A DNA stretch of 64,000 nt from Streptococcus pseudopneumoniae (GTDB lineage: Bacteria; Bacillota; Bacilli; Lactobacillales; Streptococcaceae). The stretch spans positions 141,874-205,873 of the forward strand of contig NZ_JUQX01000018.1 in the NCBI RefSeq assembly GCF_001074565.1, read 5' to 3'. Numbering within the stretch: the first letter of the stretch is position 1; each line of letters opens with the position of its first letter. Below are positions 11,298 to 22,843 of the stretch, in pieces. The notes beneath the pieces are model-generated. The model was not told where the DNA came from. It searched no databases and was given only the letters and a program-made list of their open reading frames with translations. The translations under genes and the position numbers were made by a program.

Positions 11298-11311
11298 GTT
11301 TGTAATTGTAA

Positions 11312-11345
11312 AGAAAAGGCAGACCCGATTCAGGAATCTGCCTGT
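11312..11345 (-). terminator. terminator of the small HTH-like gene
   Basis: On the minus strand AGGCAGA / TCTGCCT stem followed by TTTCTTT, just past the stop of the 71-residue gene. Confidence 0.7.
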
Positions 11346-11354
11346 AACCACAGT

Positions 11355-11570
11355 TCAATCTTCAAATTTTTCATGATTTTTTTCATAGAAATCGATTAAA
11401 CTAAGAGCTGTTTCAAATGAAATATTTTTAACTTTTGCGCGTCCTTGCGCTAGGGCAATTATAGACATTTCACGCGCATTCGTTTCTTTAGAGATACGGT
11501 AACCTGTGATCTTCTTATCACGAACCCAGCCAACAACTGCTTCTACCTTTTCAAAGTTTGACTTAACCAT
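11355..11570 (-). CDS. small HTH-like protein, possible autorepressor
   Basis: A 71-residue protein beginning MVKSNFEKVEAVVGWVRDKK. The stretch GYRISKETNAREMSIIALAQG followed by ISFETALSLIDFY has the spacing of a minimal Cro/C1-type helix-turn-helix: a conserved Ile-Ser pair, a turn, a recognition-helix-like segment and a trailing helix. It has no effector domain. GGAGAAGAAC precedes the ATG. The gene has its own promoter, with a perfect 7-3-7 palindrome over the -10, and its own terminator, so it is a self-contained unit. HTH assignment and autoregulation are inferences. It could also be a phage- or plasmid-derived remnant kept by the chromosome. Confidence 0.65.
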   Translation of the reverse strand: MVKSNFEKVEAVVGWVRDKKITGYRISKETNAREMSIIALAQGRAKVKNISFETALSLIDFYEKNHEKFED

Positions 11571-11592
11571 GTTCTTCTCCTGAATTATTCTT

Positions 11593-11632
11593 TACAATTC
11601 CTAATTGTATACGTTTTTATTTCATCTGTCAA
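11593..11632 (-). promoter_or_regulatory. promoter and palindromic operator of the small HTH-like gene
   Basis: Minus-strand TTGACA (11627-11632), 17-base spacer, TACAAT (11604-11609). A perfect palindrome TACAATT-CCT-AATTGTA (11593-11609) covers the -10 and the predicted transcription start. Confidence 0.65.
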
Positions 11633-11676
11633 TAAAAAAACATATATTCGTCACAACTATATTATTCTGCATATTT

Positions 11677-12573
11677 TTATTTGGCTTTTAAAGCCGATAA
11701 TATATGAGTTCTTATATCCTCAACTCCATTAGGATTTGCTGGTAGGAAAATTGTATTATTTCCTTCTTTTTCTGCAAAATTATTCAATGTGTCTAAATAC
11801 TGGTTCGTTAATAGGATAGACATGATTTGTTCTTCAGTTAGTTCGACATTGGCTCCTTTTAACTCTTGGATAGAATCAGCAAGTCCGTCAACAATCGCTT
11901 TACGCTGCTCTGCAATCCCTACCCCATGCAGGCGATCTTTTTCTGCTTCTGCTTCTGCTGCGGTTACGATCTTAATCTTATCTGCTTCAGCAAGTTCTTG
12001 CGCTGCAACTCTTTTACGTTGTGCAGCATTGATTTCATTCATTGATTGTTTTACTTCAGCATCAGGTTCAACCTTAGTAATCAGCGTTTTGACAATGATA
12101 TACCCATATGTAGACATTTCTTCTGCTACTTGTTTTTGAACTTCTAATGCAATTTCATCTTTCTTCTCAAATAACTCATCTAAAGTTAACTTAGGTACAG
12201 ATGAACGTAAAGCATCTTCGATATAGGATTTAATCTGAGCTTCTGGACGCATCAATTTATAATAAGCATCCGTAACGTTGTTTTCATTAACTCGATATTG
12301 AGTAGCCACATTCATCGTCACAAATACATTATCCTGCGTCTTAGTTTCTACAACGATCTCACTTTGCAACAATCGTAGTTGGACTCTAGCCGCAATCCTA
12401 TCAATTCCAAAAGGAGCTCGTACATGAATACCACTATTACTCAACTTTTGGTATTTACCAAAGCGTTCAATAATAGCGACAGATTGTTGCCGTACTACAT
12501 ATACAGAACTAATTACAATCGCTGATACTATCAGCACTAGAAAAAATAGAACAAGTAAAACATGTAAAACCAT
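11677..12573 (-). CDS. SPFH/Band-7 domain protein (stomatin-like)
   Basis: Membrane-anchored scaffold of 298 residues. A single N-terminal hydrophobic segment (VLLVLFFLVLIVSAIVISSVYVV, shown here only by its ends VLLVLF and SSVYVV; about residues 4-27) is followed by the Band-7 fold (VAIIERFGKYQKLSNSGIH and RLLQSEIVVETKTQD are its usual opening motifs). A long Ala/Glu-rich helix (about 170-230) and a short hydrophilic tail complete it. Such proteins form oligomeric rings in membrane microdomains; no specific client is evident. GGGGGAG is well placed before ATG. The gene has its own promoter with an overlapping dyad. Confidence 0.9.
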   Translation of the reverse strand: MVLHVLLVLFFLVLIVSAIVISSVYVVRQQSVAIIERFGKYQKLSNSGIHVRAPFGIDRIAARVQLRLLQSEIVVETKTQDNVFVTMNVATQYRVNENNVTDAYYKLMRPEAQIKSYIEDALRSSVPKLTLDELFEKKDEIALEVQKQVAEEMSTYGYIIVKTLITKVEPDAEVKQSMNEINAAQRKRVAAQELAEADKIKIVTAAEAEAEKDRLHGVGIAEQRKAIVDGLADSIQELKGANVELTEEQIMSILLTNQYLDTLNNFAEKEGNNTIFLPANPNGVEDIRTHILSALKAK

Positions 12574-12599
12574 GGGAATCTCCCCCTTTCATCACCCTC

Positions 12600-12638
12600 A
12601 TTATAGCACCATCATATTAATTACGCAAATAATATGAT
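12600..12638 (-). promoter_or_regulatory. promoter of the SPFH gene with overlapping dyad
   Basis: Minus-strand TTGCGT (12623-12628), 17-base spacer, extended -10 TGCTATAAT (TATAAT at 12600-12605). ATCATATTA (12611-12619) and TAATATGAT (12630-12638) are a perfect 9-bp inverted repeat enclosing the -35. Confidence 0.65.
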
Positions 12639-12655
12639 AATAAATTTATTTTATT

Positions 12656-13906
12656 TTACACCAACATATTATACAAAGTCTCATTCCCATTTAAATTAAT
12701 ATAAGATGGGTCAAACTTTTCCATCCGACGAATCAAGCCATTATAATCATGCTTATCCGCAAGAGCAATCCCAATCAAGACTGGCCCTGTCCCCTTGCTG
12801 GCTCGTTTGATATACTCAAAACGAGTAATATCATCATGCGGCCCCAAGATATCATTTACAAACTCTCGGAGAGCCCCTGGACGTTGTGGGAAATTGACTA
12901 CAAAGTAATGCTTGATGCCATCATAAATCAAGGCACGCTCTTCCATTTCTGGCATACGGTTAATATCGTTATTGCCTCCAGAAATGATGCAGCAGATTGT
13001 TTTGCCTTTGATATAGTCCGATAGAACTTCCAAGGCCGCAACACTGGCAGCTCCAGCCGGTTCGGCGACAATCCCTTGCTTAGAATAAAGATCAATCAGG
13101 GTCTCGGAAATCAAGCCTTCATCCACTCCTACAAGAGTTTCAACATTCCGACGTGTCGCTTCATAGGTCAATTGCCCAACTTTCTGTACAGCTATGCCAT
13201 CAGCAAACTTGTCGATTTCTTTTAATTTAACTGGCTTTCCAGCTTCAAAAGCAGCCTTCATCGAACGGGCACCATTGGCTTCAACACCAATGACTTCCAT
13301 TTCCGGATTTGTTTCCTTGATATAGGTAGAAACTCCCGCAATCAGACCTCCACCACCGACTGGAACGAGAACAGTGTCAAAGTCGATTGACTCTTTCCGA
13401 GCGTCTTCTAAGATTTCATAGGCAACTGTTCCTTGCCCTGCCTGAACATGGACATCATCAAAAGGATCGATAAAGGTTCTATTTTCTGAAACGGTAAATT
13501 CTTGGGCTGCCTTAGCCGAAGCGTCGAAAGTATCTCCGACCAATTTGATCGTCACATAGTCACCTCCAAAGAAGCGAACTTGCCCAATCTTTTGTTGAGG
13601 CGTTGTGATGGGCATAAAAATTGTCGCAGGAATTTTCATCTCGTTACAAGTGTATGCGACACCTTGAGCGTGATTCCCCGCCGATGCACAGACCACACCA
13701 CGCCCACGTTCTTCTTTTGTCAACTGTGAAATGGCATAATAAGCTCCACGAATTTTAAAAGAGCGAACTCGTTGCGCATTTTCCTTTTTCAGATAAATCT
13801 TAGCCCCATACTTTTCTGATAAATAATGATCATATTCCAGTGGTGTATTCACTACTACACCACTTAAAACTTTGTGGGCTTTCACCACATCTTTTGCACT
13901 TAGCAT
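12656..13906 (-). CDS. ilvA: threonine ammonia-lyase (dehydratase), biosynthetic type
   Basis: PLP enzyme that deaminates threonine to 2-oxobutanoate, the first step toward isoleucine. In the 416 residues, K51 in SFKIRGAYY is the Schiff-base lysine; ASAGNHAQG and VGGGGLIAG are the substrate- and phosphate-binding loops. A single ACT-like regulatory domain occupies about 325-416 (RPGALREFVNDILGP). This shorter one-ACT form is normal in Firmicutes. It follows ilvC by 78 bases in the same direction, but a hairpin with a T-run separates them, so it may be partly uncoupled from the rest of the cluster. Confidence 0.95.
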   Translation of the reverse strand: MLSAKDVVKAHKVLSGVVVNTPLEYDHYLSEKYGAKIYLKKENAQRVRSFKIRGAYYAISQLTKEERGRGVVCASAGNHAQGVAYTCNEMKIPATIFMPITTPQQKIGQVRFFGGDYVTIKLVGDTFDASAKAAQEFTVSENRTFIDPFDDVHVQAGQGTVAYEILEDARKESIDFDTVLVPVGGGGLIAGVSTYIKETNPEMEVIGVEANGARSMKAAFEAGKPVKLKEIDKFADGIAVQKVGQLTYEATRRNVETLVGVDEGLISETLIDLYSKQGIVAEPAGAASVAALEVLSDYIKGKTICCIISGGNNDINRMPEMEERALIYDGIKHYFVVNFPQRPGALREFVNDILGPHDDITRFEYIKRASKGTGPVLIGIALADKHDYNGLIRRMEKFDPSYINLNGNETLYNMLV

Positions 13907-13933
13907 GTCTCCTCCTCAAATACTTTACAAGGT

Positions 13934-13964
13934 AAAAAGCGAGTTAGGTACCCCCCAACTCGCC
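13934..13964 (-). terminator. terminator between ilvC and ilvA
   Basis: Minus-strand GCGAGTT / AACTCGC stem with a 11-base G/C-rich loop, followed by TTTTT. It would stop most ilvBNC transcripts before ilvA. Confidence 0.75.
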
Positions 13965-13984
13965 TTCTGTCTTTATTCTAAGAA

Positions 13985-15040
<1,056 letters not shown>

Positions 15041-15071
15041 TTAGACTTATTTAACAATTTTAAGTTATTTT

Positions 15072-15100
15072 TTATACTCAATGAAAATCAAAGAGTATTA
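15072..15100 (+). repeat. internally deleted BOX-type remnant
   Basis: The sequence joins the outer left end of a BOX element (TATACTCAATGAAAATCAAAG) directly to its outer right end (AGAGTATTA). Both ends match the two larger BOX copies at 27775 and 60060. The last three bases are the complement of the ilvN stop codon. Confidence 0.7.
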
Positions 15101-15574
15101 GTCGCGGGTAAATCCAGTTGCTCCCGTACGAGCAATATTCCTAATTCCATAAGGACGAATTACTCGTAAGAGGGCCTCACTCTTTTCAGCATTCCCCGTC
15201 ATCTGGATCGTAATCGAGCTTGGAGCCACATCCACCACCGTTGCACGGAAAGGTTGAATAATAGCCAAGATTTCTGCACGCTTTTCAGCGGGCGCAGACA
15301 CCTTCACCAAGATAACTTCTCTTTCCAAGTGTGGTTTATCTGTAATATCCCGAATGCGAATCACATCGATCTGACGGTTGAGCTGCTTGATGATTTGCTC
15401 GACCTCATCATGAGACGCCACATCAATGATGATGGTAATCCGTGAAACGTTTGGATCCTCAGTCGCACCGACCGAGATACTCTCAATATTGACCTGACGG
15501 CGAGAAAGGACACCCGTAAAACGGTTGAGTACTCCTGAGCGGTTTTGTAGTCTTGCTGTTAACATTCTACGCAT
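15098..15574 (-). CDS. ilvN: acetolactate synthase small (regulatory) subunit
   Basis: Regulatory partner of IlvB that confers valine feedback inhibition and increases activity. It has 158 residues: an N-terminal ACT domain (about 3-75, TARLQNRSGVLNRFTGVLSRR) and the C-terminal domain ending RNIARTGATGFTRD. The start overlaps the end of ilvB by 8 bases, so the two subunits are translationally coupled. The TAA stop lies at the outer edge of a BOX remnant. Confidence 0.96.
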   Translation of the reverse strand: MRRMLTARLQNRSGVLNRFTGVLSRRQVNIESISVGATEDPNVSRITIIIDVASHDEVEQIIKQLNRQIDVIRIRDITDKPHLEREVILVKVSAPAEKRAEILAIIQPFRATVVDVAPSSITIQMTGNAEKSEALLRVIRPYGIRNIARTGATGFTRD

Positions 15575-17267
15575 GGAACTTCACCCCCAACATCTCATGA
15601 TTGCTCTTACCAGCTGGTACCATCGGTAAGACCTGTTCCTTACGAGAAATGTCCACCTCGATAAACATCGGTACATCCTCTAGAATGACTTCTAGATCCT
15701 TCTCTATCGTCTCTGGATTATCAAATTTATAGTTTTTGATGCCGTAAGCCTGTGCCATCAACTGGAAGTCAGGAAGAGTGTCAAAGACTGACTCTGAAGT
15801 CCGACCCTCATAGAAGGATTCTTGCCACTGACGAACCATTCCTAGTGAGTGGTTATTCAACATCACGACCTTAATCGGTACCTTGTAGATGTTTAGGATA
15901 GCTAGTTCTTGGTTGGTCATTTGGAATCCACCATCACCGACGAAGAGAACGACCTCTTTTTCTGGATTGGCAATCTTAGCTCCGATAGCTGCAGGAACAC
16001 CGAATCCCATGGTACCCAAGCCACCAGATGTGACCAATTGACGTTCATTCTGATATGGGTAATACTGGGCTGTCCACATTTGATGTTGTCCAACGTCAGT
16101 AACGACAATAGCATCCCCATTCGTCAACTCACCGATGCGTTCAATGACTGCCTGCGGTTGAACCACACGTTCTTTCTTATCATAAGAACGAACACGGTTC
16201 TTGTCCTTGGTGACTTTGTCAATCCACTTTTCAGTATTGTTATGAACAGTTGGTTCTGCTAGTAGCATCTGCAAGGCTTTCTTTGCGTCCCCAACCACTG
16301 GAATGTCTGCACTGATAATCTTACCAATCTCTGCTGGATCAATATCGATATGAGCAACCTTGGCATTTTTAGCAAAGGTCTTAGGATTTCCAGTCAGGCG
16401 GTCATCGAAACGGCAACCAATACTAATCATAAAGTCTGCCTCGGTCATGGCAATATTAGCTGCGAAAGAACCATGCATGCCTCCCATTCCGAGGAAGAGT
16501 GGATGGCTTGTTGCAATTGTACCTTGTCCCAAAAGACTGGTAACGACTGGAATTTGATAGCGTTCAGCAAATTCATTCAGTTCTTTAGAGGCTTCTGCAT
16601 AGCTGATACCGCCACCTGCCAACAAAACAGGTTTCTTAGCCTTAGACAATTGTTTCAAGATTTTCTTGATTTGCATGTCGTTTGGTTCTATCGTCGGCTG
16701 ATAACTTGGCAAATGCACTTCAGGCGAATAGATGAAGTCTGTTTCAAGAGCCGATACATCCTTAGGCAAGTCAATCACGACAGGACCTGGACGACCTGTG
16801 GTCGCGATATGGACTGCTTCCGTAATGATACGAGGAATGTCAGCTGTCTCACGAACTTGGTAATTGTACTTGGTAATGGGCATAGTAATACCGACAATAT
16901 CCGCCTCCTGAAAGGCATCCTTCCCAATTCCCGCTCGAGCGACTTGTCCGGTAAAGACCAAAAGGGGAACGCTATCGCTCATGGCATCCGCAATCCCTGT
17001 AATAGCATTTGTTGCTCCTGGCCCACTTGTGACGACTGCGACACCCAACTTTCCAGTTGATTTGGCATAACCTTCAGCTTCGTGCAAACAGCCTTGCTCA
17101 TGACGCCCCAAAATGTGACGAATACCTTTGAAATTATAAATCGCATCATATAAAGGCAAGACAGCCCCACCAGGATAACCAAATATGGTATCAATTCCTA
17201 AATCATGGAGGGTTTCTAAAACTAGGTCCGATCCCGTCTTAGGAGCGTCTAAACTGATTTTCTCCAT
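15567..17267 (-). CDS. ilvB: acetolactate synthase large (catalytic) subunit
   Basis: ThDP- and FAD-dependent enzyme that makes acetolactate and acetohydroxybutyrate, the first common step of branched-chain amino-acid synthesis. The 566 residues contain the catalytic glutamate in GRHEQGCLHEAEGYA and the ThDP-binding motif GDGGFQMTNQEL to MLNN near 440-470. It is the first gene of the cluster. GGGGAAC precedes the ATG, and the leader is only about 30 nt, which leaves no room for a T-box. Confidence 0.97.
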   Translation of the reverse strand: MEKISLDAPKTGSDLVLETLHDLGIDTIFGYPGGAVLPLYDAIYNFKGIRHILGRHEQGCLHEAEGYAKSTGKLGVAVVTSGPGATNAITGIADAMSDSVPLLVFTGQVARAGIGKDAFQEADIVGITMPITKYNYQVRETADIPRIITEAVHIATTGRPGPVVIDLPKDVSALETDFIYSPEVHLPSYQPTIEPNDMQIKKILKQLSKAKKPVLLAGGGISYAEASKELNEFAERYQIPVVTSLLGQGTIATSHPLFLGMGGMHGSFAANIAMTEADFMISIGCRFDDRLTGNPKTFAKNAKVAHIDIDPAEIGKIISADIPVVGDAKKALQMLLAEPTVHNNTEKWIDKVTKDKNRVRSYDKKERVVQPQAVIERIGELTNGDAIVVTDVGQHQMWTAQYYPYQNERQLVTSGGLGTMGFGVPAAIGAKIANPEKEVVLFVGDGGFQMTNQELAILNIYKVPIKVVMLNNHSLGMVRQWQESFYEGRTSESVFDTLPDFQLMAQAYGIKNYKFDNPETIEKDLEVILEDVPMFIEVDISRKEQVLPMVPAGKSNHEMLGVKFHA

Positions 17268-17305
17268 TGTTCCCCTTTCTCTTCTCTTAAAAATAGCTTG
17301 TTACT

Positions 17306-17333
17306 ATCATACCATTTTTTCAAATATTTTCAA
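17306..17333 (-). promoter_or_regulatory. ilvB promoter
   Basis: Minus-strand TTGAAA (17328-17333), 16-base spacer, extended -10 TGGTATGAT (TATGAT at 17306-17311). Confidence 0.7.
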
Positions 17334-17345
17334 GACAAAAGTATC

Positions 17346-17360
17346 AATTTTCTGAATTTT
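17346..17360. promoter_or_regulatory. CodY-like box upstream of ilvB
   Basis: AATTTTCTGAATTTT differs from the CodY consensus AATTTTCWGAAAATT at two positions. It lies 13 bp upstream of the ilvB -35, where CodY could repress or block the promoter in amino-acid-rich conditions. The rest of the roughly 185 bases to the fusA terminator is AT-rich, with no other feature seen. Confidence 0.6.
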
Positions 17361-17544
17361 CTATCTAAGAGTGTATTTATGAATGTTTTTCTAATTTTTA
17401 TTAACAATTTAAACAAAATCGGATTCTTTATTAACTTTCATTTATTAACTTTCTCTATTTTCTTAGTAAATAGACTTTCTAAAATCCTTACTAGATTTCT
17501 TTCATTTTGCAAATATAGACATACAAGATGCTTGAGATAGGCAT

Positions 17545-17575
17545 AGAAAAAGGAAGCCACCAAGTGACTTCCTTC
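17545..17575 (-). terminator. fusA terminator
   Basis: Minus-strand AAGGAAGTCAC / GTGGCTTCCTT stem followed by TTTCTATG, 15 bases after the fusA stop codon. Confidence 0.85.
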
Positions 17576-17590
17576 TAGAGCGACGACTGA

Positions 17591-19672
17591 TTAGTCTTCA
17601 CCTTTGTTTTTCTTAATGATTTCTTCTTGTACTGACTTAGGTACATCTTCGTAGTGGTCAAATACCATCATGAAAGTACCACGTCCTTGTGATGCTGAAC
17701 GAAGAACAGTTGCGTAACCGAACATTTCAGCAAGTGGAACGTAAGCACGAACGATTTGGCTGTTACCGTGTGCTTCCATACCATCTACACGTCCACGACG
17801 AGCAGTTACGTGACCCATAACATCACCAAGGTTTTCTTCTGGAACAGTGATTGTAACAAGCATCATTGGCTCAAGGATAGCTGGTTGTGCTGACTTAGCA
17901 GCTTCTTTAAGGGCAAGTGAAGCCGCGATCTTGAAGGCAGTTTCAGATGAGTCGACATCGTGGTATGAACCATCGTAAAGCTTAGCTTTAACGTCAACCA
18001 TTGGGTAACCTGCAAGAACACCATTAGCCATAGATTCTACCAAACCTTTTTCAACCGCTGGGATAAATTCACGAGGAACCACACCACCGACGATTGCGTT
18101 TTCGAATTCGAATCCTTTACCTTCTTCGTTTGGAGTAAATTCAATCCAAACATCACCGAATTGACCTTTACCACCAGACTGACGTTTGAAGAATCCACGT
18201 GCTTGAGTAGAAGCGCGGAATGTTTCACGGTAAGATACTTGAGGAGCACCTACGTTCGCTTCAACTTTGAACTCACGACGCATACGGTCAACAAGGACAT
18301 CAAGGTGAAGTTCACCCATACCAGAGATAACTGTTTCACCAGTTTCAACGTTAGTTTCAACGCGGAATGTTGGATCTTCTTCAGCCAATTTTTGAAGGGC
18401 GATACCCATCTTGTCTTGGTCAGCTTTAGATTTTGGCTCAACCATCAATTGGATAACTGGTTCTGGAACGTTGATTGACTCAAGGATGATTTTAGCTTTT
18501 TCATCTGTCAATGAGTCACCAGTTGTAGTATCTTTCAAACCAACAGCAGCAGCGATATCACCTGAGTAAACAGTGTCGATTTCTTGACGGCTGTTAGCGT
18601 GCATTTGAAGGATACGTCCGATACGTTCACGTTTACCTTTAGAAGTGTTCAATACGTAAGAACCTGATTGAAGAACACCTGAGTATACACGGAAGAATGT
18701 CAAACGACCTACGAATGGGTCCGTCATGATCTTGAAGGCAAGAGCTGCGAATGGCTCTTCATCAGATGCTGGACGAGTTTCTTCTTCATCTGTATCTGGG
18801 TTGATACCTTTGATTGCTGGGATATCAAGTGGGCTTGGAAGGTAGTCAATAACCGCATCAAGCATCAACTGAACACCCTTGTTCTTGAAGGCAGAACCAC
18901 ACAATACTGGGAAGAATTCAACATTGATAGTTGCTTTACGGATAGCAGCTTTCAATTCTTCGTTAGTGATTTCTTCACCTTCAAGGTATTTCATCATCAA
19001 GTCTTCATCAGTTTCAGCGACTGCTTCAACCAATTTTTCACGGTATTCTTGAGCTTGGTCAAGGTATTCAGCTGGAATATCTTCTTCAAGGATATCTGTA
19101 CCAAGGTCATTAGTATAGATTTCAGCTTTCATCTTGATCAAGTCGATGATACCGCGGAAGTCATCTTCAGCACCGATTGGCAATTGGATTGGGTGTGCGT
19201 TTGCTTGAAGACGGTCGTGAAGTGTGCTTACTGAGTAAAGGAAGTCAGCACCGATTTTGTCCATTTTGTTAGCAAATACGATACGTGGAACTCCGTACTC
19301 AGTTGCTTGACGCCAAACTGTTTCAGTTTGAGGCTCAACACCTGATTGTGAGTCAAGAACAGTAACCGCACCGTCCAATACACGAAGAGAACGTTGTACT
19401 TCGATTGTGAAGTCCACGTGTCCTGGTGTGTCGATGATGTTTACGCGGTGGTTGTTCCATTGAGCTGTTGTCGCAGCAGATGTGATAGTGATACCACGTT
19501 CTTGCTCTTGCTCCATCCAGTCCATTTGTGACGCACCTTCGTGAGTTTCACCGATTTTGTGGATTTTACCAGTGTAGTAAAGAATACGCTCAGTAGTTGT
19601 TGTTTTACCGGCATCGACGTGAGCCATGATACCGATATTACGAGTTTTTTCAAGTGAAAATTCGCGTGCCAT
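17591..19672 (-). CDS. fusA: translation elongation factor G
   Basis: Ribosomal translocase GTPase, 693 residues, full length. GTPase motifs are [14 protein letters not shown] near 17, DTPGHVDF near 84 and NKMDKIG near 138. Domains II-V follow ([22 protein letters not shown]). It has its own -10 downstream of a terminator that ends the rpsL-rpsG transcript, and GGAG is close to the ATG. Confidence 0.98.
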   Translation of the reverse strand: MAREFSLEKTRNIGIMAHVDAGKTTTTERILYYTGKIHKIGETHEGASQMDWMEQEQERGITITSAATTAQWNNHRVNIIDTPGHVDFTIEVQRSLRVLDGAVTVLDSQSGVEPQTETVWRQATEYGVPRIVFANKMDKIGADFLYSVSTLHDRLQANAHPIQLPIGAEDDFRGIIDLIKMKAEIYTNDLGTDILEEDIPAEYLDQAQEYREKLVEAVAETDEDLMMKYLEGEEITNEELKAAIRKATINVEFFPVLCGSAFKNKGVQLMLDAVIDYLPSPLDIPAIKGINPDTDEEETRPASDEEPFAALAFKIMTDPFVGRLTFFRVYSGVLQSGSYVLNTSKGKRERIGRILQMHANSRQEIDTVYSGDIAAAVGLKDTTTGDSLTDEKAKIILESINVPEPVIQLMVEPKSKADQDKMGIALQKLAEEDPTFRVETNVETGETVISGMGELHLDVLVDRMRREFKVEANVGAPQVSYRETFRASTQARGFFKRQSGGKGQFGDVWIEFTPNEEGKGFEFENAIVGGVVPREFIPAVEKGLVESMANGVLAGYPMVDVKAKLYDGSYHDVDSSETAFKIAASLALKEAAKSAQPAILEPMMLVTITVPEENLGDVMGHVTARRGRVDGMEAHGNSQIVRAYVPLAEMFGYATVLRSASQGRGTFMMVFDHYEDVPKSVQEEIIKKNKGED

Positions 19673-19709
19673 GAGGTTTATTTCTCCTATTTATTTTAAT
19701 TTCTATTCT

Positions 19710-19715
19710 ATTATA
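19710..19715 (-). promoter_or_regulatory. fusA -10 element
   Basis: TATAAT on the minus strand, 38 bases before the fusA ATG. The -35 is weak, so fusA may also depend on read-through from rpsG. Confidence 0.55.
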
Positions 19716-19723
19716 ACACGATT

Positions 19724-19757
19724 TTAATAAAAACGGATAGGCAGGACCTACCCGTTC
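19724..19757 (-). terminator. rpsL-rpsG terminator
   Basis: Minus-strand ACGGGTAGG / CCTATCCGT stem (one G-U class mismatch allowed) followed by TTTTTATT, immediately upstream of the fusA promoter. The 160 bases between it and the rpsG stop contain only minor hairpins such as AGAATC-TTT-GATTCT. Confidence 0.75.
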
Positions 19758-19916
19758 TCAATGTTTTCATGTTATGTGTTGGCTTCAACTTGTAGATAAG
19801 TTGAATTGAACTCGGGCTAAAAGCTTGGAAAATAGATAAGCTTTCCTAGAATCTTTGATTCTGCGTCAAGCTTCCTAATTTTCAGTCGCTTTTTTAACGC
19901 CCTTAGTATCTTATTC

Positions 19917-20387
19917 TTACCAACGGAAGTGTGCGAAGGCACGGTTAGCTTCAGCCATACGGTGAGTGTCTTCACGTTTCTTAACTGCTGCACCAGTGTT
20001 GTTCGCAGCATCCATGATTTCTTTTGCAAGACGGTCTTGCATTGTGTGTTCACCACGAAGGCGAGCGATCGTTACCAACCAACGAAGTCCAAGTGTTGTA
20101 CGACGTTCTGGACGAACTTCAACTGGGACTTGGTAGTTAGATCCACCAACACGACGTGCACGTACTTCAAGTACAGGCATGATGTTTTCCATAGCTGTTT
20201 CAAATACTTCAAGTGCATCGTTACCAGTAGCTTCTTTGATTTGCTCAAAAGCACCGTAAACGATTGAAGCAGCTGTACCACGTTTACCGTCAAGCATAAC
20301 GCGGTTGATAAGACGAGTAACTAGTTGTGAATTGTAAAGCGGATCTGGCAATACATCACGTTTTGGAGCTCTATTTTTACGACTCAT
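19917..20387 (-). CDS. rpsG: 30S ribosomal protein S7
   Basis: Primary 16S rRNA-binding protein of the 30S head, 156 residues, with motifs [18 protein letters not shown] and [19 protein letters not shown]. It sits 19 bases after rpsL in the usual str-operon order and is co-transcribed with it. Confidence 0.98.
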   Translation of the reverse strand: MSRKNRAPKRDVLPDPLYNSQLVTRLINRVMLDGKRGTAASIVYGAFEQIKEATGNDALEVFETAMENIMPVLEVRARRVGGSNYQVPVEVRPERRTTLGLRWLVTIARLRGEHTMQDRLAKEIMDAANNTGAAVKKREDTHRMAEANRAFAHFRW

Positions 20388-20406
20388 TTCTCTTTATCCC
20401 CTTTCC

Positions 20407-20823
20407 TTATGCTTTTTTCGGACGTTTAGTACCGTATTTAGAACGGCCTTGTTTACGATCGTTAACACCTGCAGTATCAAGTGCACCACGGACGATATGG
20501 TAACGTACCCCTGGAAGGTCTTTTACACGTCCACCGCGAAGAAGCACCACGCTGTGCTCTTGCAAGTTGTGTCCGATACCTGGGATGTAGGCAGTAACTT
20601 CGATAAGGTTGCTCAAACGTACACGAGCGAATTTACGAAGGGCAGAGTTAGGTTTTTTAGGTGTCATTGTTCCAACACGAGTTGCTACACCACGTTTTTG
20701 TGGTGAAGAAACGTTTGTTTGAACTTTTTTATGACTGTTGTAACCAACGTTCAAAGCTGGTGATTTAGATTTTTCTACTTTTGATTTACGCGGTTTGCGA
20801 ACCAATTGGTTAATTGTAGGCAT
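20407..20823 (-). CDS. rpsL: 30S ribosomal protein S12
   Basis: Decoding-centre protein of 138 residues. The streptomycin-determining loop [11 protein letters not shown] keeps lysine at position 56 (the classical resistance site), so the allele looks streptomycin-susceptible. The second site, in the [10 protein letters not shown] region, is also wild type. It is the first gene of the rpsL-rpsG operon, with a strong promoter and a structured leader of about 130 nt. Confidence 0.98.
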   Translation of the reverse strand: MPTINQLVRKPRKSKVEKSKSPALNVGYNSHKKVQTNVSSPQKRGVATRVGTMTPKKPNSALRKFARVRLSNLIEVTAYIPGIGHNLQEHSVVLLRGGRVKDLPGVRYHIVRGALDTAGVNDRKQGRSKYGTKRPKKA

Positions 20824-20922
20824 CTACATTCTCCTGTGTTTTTTTATTTTTGGTGATGATACACTTGGTGACAGCTACCATCTGTGTGTACTTTTGCAAC
20901 ATTTGTCAGCACGTCCCTGTAC

Positions 20923-20942
20923 ACTTTTGAGAGACCAAAAGT
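20923..20942 (-). promoter_or_regulatory. rpsL leader hairpin
   Basis: ACTTTTG / CAAAAGT, a 7-bp stem with 6-base loop near the 5' end of the rpsL leader. A competing pairing exists between GTGTAC (20886-20891) and GTACAC (20919-20924). Confidence 0.35.
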
Positions 20943-20959
20943 AAAAAGTACCGTCTATT

Positions 20960-20989
20960 ATTGTAACACATTTTTTCTTTCCTTGTCAA
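20960..20989 (-). promoter_or_regulatory. rpsL promoter
   Basis: Minus-strand TTGACA (20984-20989), 18-base spacer, TACAAT (20960-20965). Confidence 0.8.
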
Positions 20990-21049
20990 TATTTTTTTCG
21001 TTTTTATACTGATCTTTTATCTCTTTGACACTAGTTCTTACCGCTTTTT

Positions 21050-21081
21050 TAACAAAGAAAAGGAAGCCCATTGACTTCCTA
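21050..21081 (-). terminator. terminator of the two-component/ABC operon
   Basis: Minus-strand AGGAAG / CTTCCT stem followed by TTTCTTTG, about 60 bases after the response-regulator stop. Confidence 0.65.
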
Positions 21082-21140
21082 AATTCAGTTATTGATTTCA
21101 TTCAATTAAGCGTTCGTTTGAGATATTTTTACCTTTCTTA

Positions 21141-22839
<1,699 letters not shown>

Positions 22840-22843
22840 AGAT

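Noticed and set aside
10681..11358. Long minus-strand ORF opposite the amino-acid transporter ATPase gene
   Set aside because: It is the antisense shadow of a clear ABC ATPase and has no plausible protein features or ribosome site.
16350..17060. 236-codon plus-strand ORF opposite ilvB
   Set aside because: It is a shadow of the acetolactate synthase gene, Cys- and His-rich in a way typical of antisense reading.
17268..17345. Possible T-box or leader peptide in front of ilvB
   Set aside because: The predicted leader is only about 30 nt and has no T-box core or peptide rich in branched-chain residues.
20407..20823. Streptomycin-resistance allele of rpsL
   Set aside because: Lysine 56 and the second resistance loop are wild type; likewise the rifampicin region of rpoB is wild type.
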